From Thermoanaerobaculales bacterium (lineage in GTDB: Bacteria; Acidobacteriota; Thermoanaerobaculia; Thermoanaerobaculales; Sulfomarinibacteraceae), in assembly GCA_035358815.1 (NCBI GenBank), contig DAOPQC010000001.1, positions 766,507 through 830,506 of the forward strand: DNA of 64,000 nt, in the 5' to 3' direction. The translations under genes and the position numbers were made by a program. Position 1 is the stretch's first letter. Each line of letters starts with the position of its first letter. The notes under the pieces are model-generated. The model was given only the letters and a program-made list of their open reading frames with translations, did no database searches and was not told where the DNA came from. Shown here in pieces: positions 30,645 through 38,351 of this stretch.

Positions 30645-33083
30645 GTGAGCAGGCGAGTCGCCGCGGTGTTGATCGTCATGGCAGCGGCGCTGCCCGCGTT
30701 CGCCGGCGACCTGATCCGCGTCCCGGGCGACGCGGCGAACCTGTCCATCGCGATCGACGAGATCGACGACGGCGGCGTCATCGAGATGGCGTCGGGAACC
30801 TACCCCGCGCCGAGCGGTGGCTACATCATCGCCAACCCCGGCAAGAGCTTCACCATTCGCCCGGCGCCCGGGGCGTCGGTCACCCTCAGCGGGTCCTCCT
30901 CGCGGCAGGTGATCCGCTTCATCAACTCGACGCCCGACACCGAGAGCACCGTCGTATTCGAGGACCTGGTGTTTGCCGATGGCTACTCGACGCTGAACGG
31001 TGCGGCCGGCGGCGTCACCCTCGAGGGGGCGGCCGCCACCTTCGTCCGCTGCACCTTCCGCGACAACCAGTCCCAGGCCAGCATCACCGGCGGCGGCGGG
31101 ACCGCGGTCTTTCTGGACTCGGTGGCCCACTTCGAGGACTGCGAGTGGATCGACAACATCGCGAAGAACGAGGGCGCCGGCCTGCGCGTCGGCGAGGGCT
31201 CGGCGGCGTTCGTCCACCGCGGGCGGTTCATCGGCAACCGGGCCAACCCACCCAACCACCGCAGCTCGGCCGCCGGCGGCGGCCTCCACGTCACCGACTC
31301 GGTGGTCTGGGTCACCAACAGCCGCTTCGAGGGCAATCAGGCCGGGTACGCCGGCGGTGGCGCCTACGCACTCGGGACGTGGCAGAGCCCCTACACGTCG
31401 CCGCACGCCGAGCTGGTGCTCGCCAACTGCACCTTCGAGGACAACCGTTCGGCGAGGCACGACTCGGTGCCGCCGGCCGGGCCGACCGAGGGCGGCGCCG
31501 TCAACGTCGAGGACCAGACCTGGGCGGCCATCCTCAACTCGAGGTTCATCGAGAACTCGGCGGACCTCGGGGGCTGCATGAGCGTCTACCGGGCCGACGT
31601 CGACGTCGTCGACTCGGTGTTCCTCGGCAACCGGGCGGTCGGGGACGGCCAGAGCAACGGCTTCGGCGGCTGCTTCAAGGTGTCGGCCGCCGACCTGCCT
31701 TCGAACCCGGTCAACTACCCCTCGGCCGACTTCTCGCTCGCCGACTCGTTCGTCCAGTGCCGGCACGGCTCGACGGCCACCGCGGCGCAGGTGGCGGGCG
31801 GCCTGTGGGCCGGCGGCGACATCTGCCGCGCCTACGGCATCGGCGGCTGCGCGACGGGCGGCACCCTGGCCTTCAACCGCACCATCGCCGAAATCGACCA
31901 CGTGGTGATCGCGGACTGCGACGTCGACTGGGGGGGCGTCTCCCAGCAGGGCCTCGCCGGCGCGATCGCAGCCACCCTGGTCGACCTCGAGCTCACCGAC
32001 TCGCTGGTCACGGCGTGCGACGCGACGGGGACGAACTCGAGCGGCGGCGCGCTGTGGTTCGCATTCCAGTCGGAGGCCCGGGTGGCGGGAACCACCCTGG
32101 CCGGCAACACGGCCGAAGGCTTCGGCGGCGCCGTCTACGCCACCGGCTGCGATCTCGACCTCGACGGGCTGCAGCTCTTCGACAACGAGCTGAGCCCGGG
32201 CGACAGCGAGCCCGAGGCCGAGAGCTACGGTGCTGCGGTCTTCGCGGCGCCGTTCGCGGGGACCTACGGGAACACCGGCAACCTCGCGGTGACCGGCACG
32301 ATGTCGAGCTCGGTGCTGAGCCGCAACGTCGGCATGCCGCTGTTCGACGACGACCGCAACCCGCAGCCGATCAACAGCGTCCGCTACCTCGACAACGAGT
32401 TCCACAACACGAGCTTCGCAGACCGCATCTACCGCCACAGCCTCGCCCAGTCCAAGACCGCCGCCGAGCTCAACAGCCTGGTGATCACCCACAGCGGGGT
32501 GGACAAGGGCTCCGGCAACAGCTGGCTGTCGAGCGCCCCGGTGCTCGGCTCGCTGCTGGCGGCGCCGAGCCGCGTGCTGCCGGTGACCGCGGCCGGCGAC
32601 AGCGAGCCGTCGACGCGGTCCTACCTCGGCTACGCGTGGGACGGCGGCAGCGCGACCCTCGACGGCGTCACCGTCACCGGGGGGCGAGGCTGGGGCCCGA
32701 CCGGCACCGGGACCCACACGCTGGAGGTGGCGGGGACCGACTTCCTGGCGACCGTGGGCGTCGGCCCGGCGCCCAGCGCGGCGCTGACGGCCAACCCCAC
32801 CACCATCGCCGGCGGACAGACGGCGACTCTGACCTGGGCGACGCCGGCCGGCAGCTTCCTCGGCGCCTTCATCGACCACGGCGTCGGCCGCCGCACGACC
32901 GCCTCCGGCCAGGTGGTGGTGTCCCCGTCGGCGACCACCACCTACCGGTTGCACGTCACCACCGCCGAGGGCGGCGCCACTGCCCAGGTCACGGTCTGGG
33001 TCGACGAGCAGCCGGCCGCGATCTTCGCCGACGGCTTCGAGTCGGGCGACGTGTCGGCATGGTCGGCCGCGGCCGGCGACTGA
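30645..33083 (+). CDS. Secreted right-handed beta-helix protein with Ig-like domain and FESGD tail
   Basis: The 812-residue protein has a signal peptide (RRVAAVLIVMAAALPAFAG). A long right-handed parallel beta-helix follows (residues ~35-690), recognisable by recurring F..C.F..N.A...GGG..V motifs such as CTFRDNQSQASITGGGGTAVF and SRFEGNQAGYAGGGAYA. An Ig-like domain (~700-780) has SAALTANPTTIAGGQTATLTWATP and SPSATTTYRLHV. The tail is IFADGFESGDVSAW plus a few residues. GTG 30645 has GGAGG 9 nt before it. Polymorphic-membrane-protein-like helices of this kind bind or cut polysaccharides or act as adhesins; no catalytic acid set is evident. Cys residues are unusually frequent for a surface protein. 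Confidence 0.8.
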   Translation: MSRRVAAVLIVMAAALPAFAGDLIRVPGDAANLSIAIDEIDDGGVIEMASGTYPAPSGGYIIANPGKSFTIRPAPGASVTLSGSSSRQVIRFINSTPDTESTVVFEDLVFADGYSTLNGAAGGVTLEGAAATFVRCTFRDNQSQASITGGGGTAVFLDSVAHFEDCEWIDNIAKNEGAGLRVGEGSAAFVHRGRFIGNRANPPNHRSSAAGGGLHVTDSVVWVTNSRFEGNQAGYAGGGAYALGTWQSPYTSPHAELVLANCTFEDNRSARHDSVPPAGPTEGGAVNVEDQTWAAILNSRFIENSADLGGCMSVYRADVDVVDSVFLGNRAVGDGQSNGFGGCFKVSAADLPSNPVNYPSADFSLADSFVQCRHGSTATAAQVAGGLWAGGDICRAYGIGGCATGGTLAFNRTIAEIDHVVIADCDVDWGGVSQQGLAGAIAATLVDLELTDSLVTACDATGTNSSGGALWFAFQSEARVAGTTLAGNTAEGFGGAVYATGCDLDLDGLQLFDNELSPGDSEPEAESYGAAVFAAPFAGTYGNTGNLAVTGTMSSSVLSRNVGMPLFDDDRNPQPINSVRYLDNEFHNTSFADRIYRHSLAQSKTAAELNSLVITHSGVDKGSGNSWLSSAPVLGSLLAAPSRVLPVTAAGDSEPSTRSYLGYAWDGGSATLDGVTVTGGRGWGPTGTGTHTLEVAGTDFLATVGVGPAPSAALTANPTTIAGGQTATLTWATPAGSFLGAFIDHGVGRRTTASGQVVVSPSATTTYRLHVTTAEGGATAQVTVWVDEQPAAIFADGFESGDVSAWSAAAGD

Positions 33084-33084
33084 G

Positions 33085-33090
33085 TACAAT
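33085..33090 (+). promoter_or_regulatory. -10 box TACAAT before the multi-span membrane protein
   Basis: TACAAT ends 8 nt before ATG 33099, two bases after the preceding stop codon. No ribosome-binding site is present, so this is the leaderless type. Confidence 0.5.
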
Positions 33091-33098
33091 CGCCGGCG

Positions 33099-35054
33099 AT
33101 GGATCGTGCTCGGCGCCGGGAGCGGCGCTTCGTCGGGCTGTGGCTGCTGGCGATGGTCCTGCAGCTCCTGCTCTGGTTCCCGTGGCAGCCCAAGGTGCTC
33201 CGACCCGGGCTCGACATGCCCTACTACTACGCCATCAATGAGCTGTTCCTGCACCATGCCCAGTTCGCCGACATCGTCCATCCCCACGGCCCCTACGGGT
33301 TCCTGAAGAACGACCTCTACCACCCGCGGACGTTCTCCCTCGTCGTCGGGGTCCGCCTGCTGGTGTTCGCCGTGTTCGCCCTGCTGGCGGCGCGGACCGC
33401 CTCCCGATGGGCTTCCACCTCGCGCGGCGGGGCGCTGTGGGTCGCGCTGCTGGTCGCCGTGGCCTGGTACGGTGACGCGTACTTCATCTGCCTGTCGGTG
33501 CTCGCGTTCCTGGCGTTCTGGTCGGCGCTCGACGCGGCGGATCGCGCCCGCTGGTCGGCGGTCGCCCTCGCGCTGGCGCTGGTCAGCCTCATGAAGTTCA
33601 CCTACGGCCTGATGGTGGTCGCGCTGGTCGGCCTGATGGTGCTCGCGGCCGCGCTGGAGTGGGTGGCCCGCCGGCCGGAGGCGCGGACGAGGTGGACGGC
33701 CGCCTCGATCGCCGCCGCCGCGGCGTGGCCGGCGCTGTTCGCCCTCGGGGTGCTGGTGCTGTGGGTGGCCGCCGGGCAGGAGCCGGCGGGCCTGATCGAC
33801 TACGTGGCGAGCCGGCTCGAGTTCAGCGCCGGCTACAGCGAGAGCCACGCGCTGGCCGGGCCGACCTATCGGATCGTCGCGTTCCTGGCCGCCGGCACGG
33901 TGTTTTGGCTCGTGTTCCTGCTGCGGGAGGCGCGCCGCTTGGGCGTGCTCGCGCTCCCACCCGCGGCCGCCCTCGGGCTGTGGCTCGCGCTCGCGGCCAA
34001 GCACTCGTTTCTGCGCCACGATGCCGACCACGCCGTCCACGGCGCCTTCCAGGGCCTGTGCATGGCCGCGGTCTTCGGCCTCCTGACGCTGCGCAGGAGC
34101 GGGCCGGGAGAGCGGCCCGGACGGCGCGCAGCGGCGATCGTGGCGATCGCGGCAATGGCCGCGGCCAGCCTGTCGCTGATCACATTCGACCGTGCCCACG
34201 GTTTCGGCGCCGGCTTCTTCCGCCACCTCGACCCGCGGCGGATGGTGGTCGAGGCCGGTCAGACCGTCGCCGACCCGTCACGCAATCACGACCGGCACCT
34301 CCGGGCACTGGCCAGGATCCGCCGCGCCCAACCCCTGCCGGCGCTCGACGGCACCGTTGACGTCTACCCGTGGGACCTGTCGCCGGCCTTCGCCCACGGC
34401 CTCGCCCTCGACTCGCGTCCGTCCCTCGGCAGCCACATGGCCGACCGGCCGGACATCGCGCTGGCCAACGCCCGCCACCTCGCCGCGCCGGGCGGCCCGG
34501 ACCACGTGCTGTTCCGGGTCGACGCGCTCGACCACCGCTTCCCCGCGATGGACGACGGACCGTCCTGGCCGGTCCTGCTCGCTGGCTTCCGGCTCCGGTC
34601 GGCTGCCGCGGATCTGCTCGTGCTCGACCGGGCGGCGACCGGGCGCCGGCTCGAGTGGGGCGAGACGGACGTACGCGAGGTCGCCTTCGGACAGCGTGTG
34701 GAGGTCACGCACGACGACGACCGGCTGCTGTGGCTGCGGGTCGACCTGGTCCGGACGAGGCGCGGCGGGCTCCTCGCCGCCGCCTGGCGAGGCCCGATCG
34801 CTTACCTGTCGGTCGAGTGCGCCACCGGCGGCGAGCGCTGGTACCGGCTGGTGCCGGGCGCGGCGCGCGCCGGCTTCCTGCTGTCGCCGCTGGTGACGGA
34901 CAACGCCGGCTTCGTCGCCCTGCTCGAGGGCAGCTGGCCTCGGGAGCTGGCCGCGGAGCGGGTGCGGGCGCTGACGCTCCACACCGAGTTTGGCGACGGC
35001 TGGTACTGGGAGCCCGGGATCCGCGTCGAGCTCCGCGGGCTGACGGTTCACTAG
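33099..35054 (+). CDS. Multi-span membrane protein of a glycan locus (function unknown)
   Basis: The 651-residue protein has about eight to ten predicted membrane helices in the first 360 residues (first: FVGLWLLAMVLQLLLWFPW). A soluble C-terminal part of about 290 residues then contains TVDVYPWDLSPAFAHGLALDSRPS. The early PYYYAINELFLHHAQFADIVHPHGPYGFL loop after helix 1 and this C-terminal part resemble the layout of GT-C type or other glycan-locus membrane proteins, where a D/E-rich first loop is catalytic. I do not recognise a named family. Its location, between a beta-helix protein and glycosyltransferases, fits a role in surface glycan assembly. The start is set by the -10 box 8 nt upstream. 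Confidence 0.7.
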   Translation: MDRARRRERRFVGLWLLAMVLQLLLWFPWQPKVLRPGLDMPYYYAINELFLHHAQFADIVHPHGPYGFLKNDLYHPRTFSLVVGVRLLVFAVFALLAARTASRWASTSRGGALWVALLVAVAWYGDAYFICLSVLAFLAFWSALDAADRARWSAVALALALVSLMKFTYGLMVVALVGLMVLAAALEWVARRPEARTRWTAASIAAAAAWPALFALGVLVLWVAAGQEPAGLIDYVASRLEFSAGYSESHALAGPTYRIVAFLAAGTVFWLVFLLREARRLGVLALPPAAALGLWLALAAKHSFLRHDADHAVHGAFQGLCMAAVFGLLTLRRSGPGERPGRRAAAIVAIAAMAAASLSLITFDRAHGFGAGFFRHLDPRRMVVEAGQTVADPSRNHDRHLRALARIRRAQPLPALDGTVDVYPWDLSPAFAHGLALDSRPSLGSHMADRPDIALANARHLAAPGGPDHVLFRVDALDHRFPAMDDGPSWPVLLAGFRLRSAAADLLVLDRAATGRRLEWGETDVREVAFGQRVEVTHDDDRLLWLRVDLVRTRRGGLLAAAWRGPIAYLSVECATGGERWYRLVPGAARAGFLLSPLVTDNAGFVALLEGSWPRELAAERVRALTLHTEFGDGWYWEPGIRVELRGLTVH

Positions 35055-35071
35055 GCCGCGATCCGGCCTTT
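35053..35071 (+). terminator. Weak hairpin after the membrane protein gene
   Basis: AGGCCG-cgatc-CGGCCT followed by TT forms a 6-bp hairpin directly at the stop codon, with a very short T run. Convergent genes follow. Confidence 0.3.
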
Positions 35072-35362
35072 CGCCCGCTTCCGCGCCCGCTTCCGACGGA
35101 GGGATAGGTGATAAGTGATAGGTGACACGGCCCTCGCCCGACCGTTCCCGTTCCCGTTCCGGTTCCCGCGTTCTGACGCCGCACCCTGTCGAATTGTTTC
35201 CAGTCGAACCGCGGAGCGCGCAGAGAACGCAGAGGATGGCGAAGAGTACCTCCGCGCTGGTCTCTGCGGTCTCTGCGGCCTCTGCGGTCTGATGATCGAG
35301 CCGGGGTCCGTGCCCGCGCCCGCTTCCGGGCCGTGAGGCAGTGGAGCAGTACGGCAGTGGAC
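35069..35362. repeat. Compound repeat island between convergent genes, including CGCAGAG inverted repeat copy 2
   Basis: The island holds CCCGCTTCC/CCCGTT-type units (35072-35094 and 35141-35170) and GGATAGGTGATAAGTGATAGG (35102-35121). The CGCAGAG inverted repeat follows (left arm 35206-35235, right arm 35262-35289), then a second C-rich run (about 35307-35330) and GTGAGGCAGTGG/AGCAGTACGGCAGTGG (35334-35362). Nothing in 35055-35412 looks coding. It joins, in one gap, unit types that elsewhere occur alone. Confidence 0.75.
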
Positions 35363-35412
35363 CGCGCGCCCGCCCTTGTCACAGCGCAGCTGAAGGCGAA
35401 GCCGGAAGGCTT

Positions 35413-36381
35413 CTACGGCATCGCAGCGAGCGCCGCGACCGCCGCGCGCCGGAACGGGTGCCCCGGCTCGAGCAGGGCGTCGTAGGAGGCCGGCGGGACG
35501 GCGTCGAGCCCACGCACCGCGAGCAGCTCGGCAAGCAGTCCCTCACAGCCGAAGCGCGGCAGCGAGCGCCACATCCGGCGCACCAGGTCGTGCTCGTGGT
35601 GGCCGCGGGCGGCGGCATCGCCGCAGGTGGCCCGGGCGTGACGGCACACCGTCCACATCACCTCGAACCGCATCTCGCCAGCAGCCTGAGCCGCCCCCTC
35701 GCGGATCGTGTTCGAGCCATGGACGCGGTAGAAGACCAGCGGCTCCTCGACCAGCGCGAGCCGGCCGTGGCGGCAGGCCGCCAGGATGAACTCCCAGTCG
35801 TGGGTGTAGCGCAGCGGCAGGAAGTCGAGCCCCGCCTCGTCGAGCAGCGAGCGCCGGAAGGCGATGTTGGAGGTGGTGGAGATGAAGTTGGTCTCGAGCA
35901 GCGCCAGCTCGGGCTCGCCGAGCGCGGACAGCAGCGGGCCGGCGCTGGCCGGCGGCCAGGGCGGCATATTGAGGTGGCCGCGCTTGACGCCGAGCGAACG
36001 GTCCTCGGCGTCCACGACCTCGATCCACGAGGCGGCCAGCACGATCGCGGGGTCGTCGCGGAAGCGCTCGACGAGCCGCTGGATGCGCTCCGGGTGATAG
36101 GCATCGTCCGAGTTGAGCACGAAAAGGAGCCGGCCCCGGGCCAGCGACAGCCCGAGGTTGAGTGCGGCGTGGGCGCCCCGGTTCTCCTGGGTCCGGATCG
36201 TCACCTGCCTATGGGCGCGGTAGGGGCGCAGGACTTGCAGCGTGTCGTCGCTCGAGCCGTCATCCACGATCAGCAGCTCGAGGTCGGTGAACGACGACGA
36301 GAGCACGCTGTCGACCGCCCGGGCGATGAACCGGCCGTGGTTGTAGGACGGGATCACGACGCTGACGGCCGGGGGCGACAT
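35413..36381 (-). CDS. GT2 family glycosyltransferase
   Basis: The 322-residue GT-A enzyme has VSVVIPSYNHGRFIARAVDSVLS, LLIVDDGSSDDTLQVL and NRGAHAALNLGLSLARGRLLFVLNSDDAYHPERI (NSDD metal motif), then FISTTSNIAFRRSLLDEAG and YTHDWEFILAACRHG with the acceptor-binding D-W-E. The closest pattern is that of transferases acting on N-acetylated or deoxy sugars, without certainty. ATG 36381 is set by the start of the fold. A TATGGT box 9 nt upstream hints at another leaderless start. It lies alone, 143 nt downstream of the next minus-strand gene, beside the repeat island. Role: glycan assembly. Confidence 0.88.
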   Translation of the reverse strand: MSPPAVSVVIPSYNHGRFIARAVDSVLSSSFTDLELLIVDDGSSDDTLQVLRPYRAHRQVTIRTQENRGAHAALNLGLSLARGRLLFVLNSDDAYHPERIQRLVERFRDDPAIVLAASWIEVVDAEDRSLGVKRGHLNMPPWPPASAGPLLSALGEPELALLETNFISTTSNIAFRRSLLDEAGLDFLPLRYTHDWEFILAACRHGRLALVEEPLVFYRVHGSNTIREGAAQAAGEMRFEVMWTVCRHARATCGDAAARGHHEHDLVRRMWRSLPRFGCEGLLAELLAVRGLDAVPPASYDALLEPGHPFRRAAVAALAAMP

Positions 36382-36524
36382 CTCGCCATGACCATACCAG
36401 ACTCGAGTTCCGGAATCCGAGGTCGCGGGTCGCCTCGCATGGGTGGTGGACACCGGAACTCTGCTCCGCCGGCATCGGGGATTGCCGAGCCTGTGAGCTC
36501 GGACTCCGGAAGAGAGTCGACCGC

Positions 36525-38351
36525 TCAGGAAGCGTTCGACTCGGGGAAGATGGCGGCCTCGTACTCGCGGACGTAGCGGTCGAGGCCGAAGTGCGAGACC
36601 ACCCGGGCGTGGGCGCGCTCGCCCTCGTCGGCGCGCCGGCGGTCGTCGATGAGTGCCTCGACCGCGCGCTCGAGGCCGGCGAGGTCGCCCGGCGGGCCCG
36701 ACGCGATGCCGCCGCCGTCCTGCAGCAGGTAGGGCACGTCGCCGACCGCCGTGGCGACGCACGGCAGGCCGCGCGCCATGCCCTCGAGCAGGAACACCGG
36801 CAGGCCCTCGTACTCCGAGGCGAGCAGGCAGATGTCGACGGCCTCGAACAACTCGTCGGTGTCGTGGCGGAAGGGCAGCCGGGTCAGGTTGTGGAGCGGC
36901 CGGCGCGCCAGCTCGCGGTCGATGGCGTGATCCAGCGGTCCGCCGCCGACCAGCAGGAAGTGGACGCTCCGGTTGGCCATCCGGCGGGCCAGCCGGATGA
37001 CGTCGAAGGGCCGCTTCTGGGGGTGCATGCGGGCGAAGGTGGCGACCACCACCGACTCCAGTGGGATGCCGAGCTGGCGGCGGCGCGCCCGCCGCCGGCG
37101 CTCGACCTCGGTCCGGCTCGGCTGGTCGGGCACCTCGACCGCGTGATAGATGGTCGCGATGCGGTCGCGGGGCACGCCACGCTCGCATTCGAGCGCTTCG
37201 GCGATCCGGCTGTTGACCGCGAGGTGGAGGTCCACCGCCTCGACCAGGGCCGGAGTGGTGCGGTCGATCCACGCGCCGCGGTGGTTGTAGAGCTGGCTCG
37301 CGATCCGCAGCCCCGGGAACTCGGCCTTGAGCGCCGGGGCGTAGTCGAAGAACGAGACCGTGCCGTTCCAGCTCACCAGGGCCTCGACCCGCCAGCGCCG
37401 GATCAGGTGGCGCAGCGCGCCGAGGTGGGCCGCCCGCGGCAGCCAGTCGCCCAGGGTGTAGCAGTGCGGGGTCAGGTCCCGGCACAGGTCGACGGTCTGG
37501 CCGAGCGGCTCGACGTGCGGCTCCAGGGTCACCACCAGGGACCGGTAGCCGCCGAGTCCCCACAGCAGGTCGTAGAGCAACCGTTCGGCGCCGCCGACCG
37601 CCAGGTAGGGGAGGAGAAAGAGGACGGTCCGCGGCCCGGCCTCGGCGGGGACGCCGGCGAGGCTCTCGGCGAGCGGCCGCACGCCGTGCCGGACCACGGC
37701 GCCGCGGCCAACGTCGCCGCGCAGCAGGTGGGGGCCGGAGCACACACCCGGAAAGCCCAGCGGCACGGTGCCGGCGAGATCGTGCGGCGAGCAGATGTGG
37801 GCCACCGTCCGGCCGACCAGCGCGCCGCCTCCGGGCCGCAGGGAGTCAGGGCGGCGGAGCAGCAGGTGCGAGGCGGGATCGGCCGTCGACGCGCGGTGCA
37901 CCGCGCCGGAGGGCGCCGCCCGGCCGGCCGCCGGCGCGGCCCATCCGGACACGACGAGCTCGAGGTCGCCCGCCTCCGCGGCCAGCACCATGGACTCGAG
38001 GTGGGTCGGCGGCAGGTCGTCGAGGTTGCCCGACGGCGCCAGCACGAACGCTGCCTCGGCCACCGCGTCGGTGGTCACCGAGCGCTCGGTCTGGCGGGCG
38101 AGGAAGCGGTCCAGGGACGCCCGGTCACAGCCGTCGGGAGCCACGGCCACCAGCGGCAGCGACACCCGTGGCGCGGCCGGCGCCTCGTGCTCGACCACTC
38201 GCGGCAGGGTCGTCGCCGGCCGCAGCAGCCGCCGCAGCCGGTGCGCCGCCAGCGAGGCCGCCAGGCGCAGCCGGCGCAGCGGCCGGCGCCACGCCTGGCT
38301 GTGCCCCCAGAGCGCCGCCTGCACCCGGGCGCGCGCTCTCGGGGCGCTCAT
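36525..38351 (-). CDS. GT4 glycosyltransferase with unusual N-terminal domain (paralogue A)
   Basis: The 608-residue protein starts with a basic, Arg-rich helical segment (residues ~20-50). A domain of about 180 residues follows that looks like a worn GT2 fold (SLPLVAVAPDGCDRASLDRFLARQTERS, and APSGNLDDLPPTHLESMVLAAE). From ~240 it is a GT4 enzyme: TVLFLLPYLAVGGAERLLYDLLWGL, HRGAWIDRTTPALVEAVDLH, VVATFARMHPQKRPFDVIRLA and ICLLASEYEGLPVFLLEGMARGLPCVAT with the E-x7-E donor motif. It overlaps the stop of the next upstream gene by 4 nt (ATGA). Together with the 38348 gene it seems to be a tandem duplicate. Confidence 0.85.
   Translation of the reverse strand: MSAPRARARVQAALWGHSQAWRRPLRRLRLAASLAAHRLRRLLRPATTLPRVVEHEAPAAPRVSLPLVAVAPDGCDRASLDRFLARQTERSVTTDAVAEAAFVLAPSGNLDDLPPTHLESMVLAAEAGDLELVVSGWAAPAAGRAAPSGAVHRASTADPASHLLLRRPDSLRPGGGALVGRTVAHICSPHDLAGTVPLGFPGVCSGPHLLRGDVGRGAVVRHGVRPLAESLAGVPAEAGPRTVLFLLPYLAVGGAERLLYDLLWGLGGYRSLVVTLEPHVEPLGQTVDLCRDLTPHCYTLGDWLPRAAHLGALRHLIRRWRVEALVSWNGTVSFFDYAPALKAEFPGLRIASQLYNHRGAWIDRTTPALVEAVDLHLAVNSRIAEALECERGVPRDRIATIYHAVEVPDQPSRTEVERRRRARRRQLGIPLESVVVATFARMHPQKRPFDVIRLARRMANRSVHFLLVGGGPLDHAIDRELARRPLHNLTRLPFRHDTDELFEAVDICLLASEYEGLPVFLLEGMARGLPCVATAVGDVPYLLQDGGGIASGPPGDLAGLERAVEALIDDRRRADEGERAHARVVSHFGLDRYVREYEAAIFPESNAS

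Noticed and set aside
30501..34226. A 1,241-codon open frame on the minus strand opposite the beta-helix and membrane protein genes
   Set aside because: It mirrors two well-supported plus-strand genes with a signal peptide, membrane helices and beta-helix repeats. Its translation is an Arg/Val/Gly-rich shadow typical of GC-rich antisense frames.
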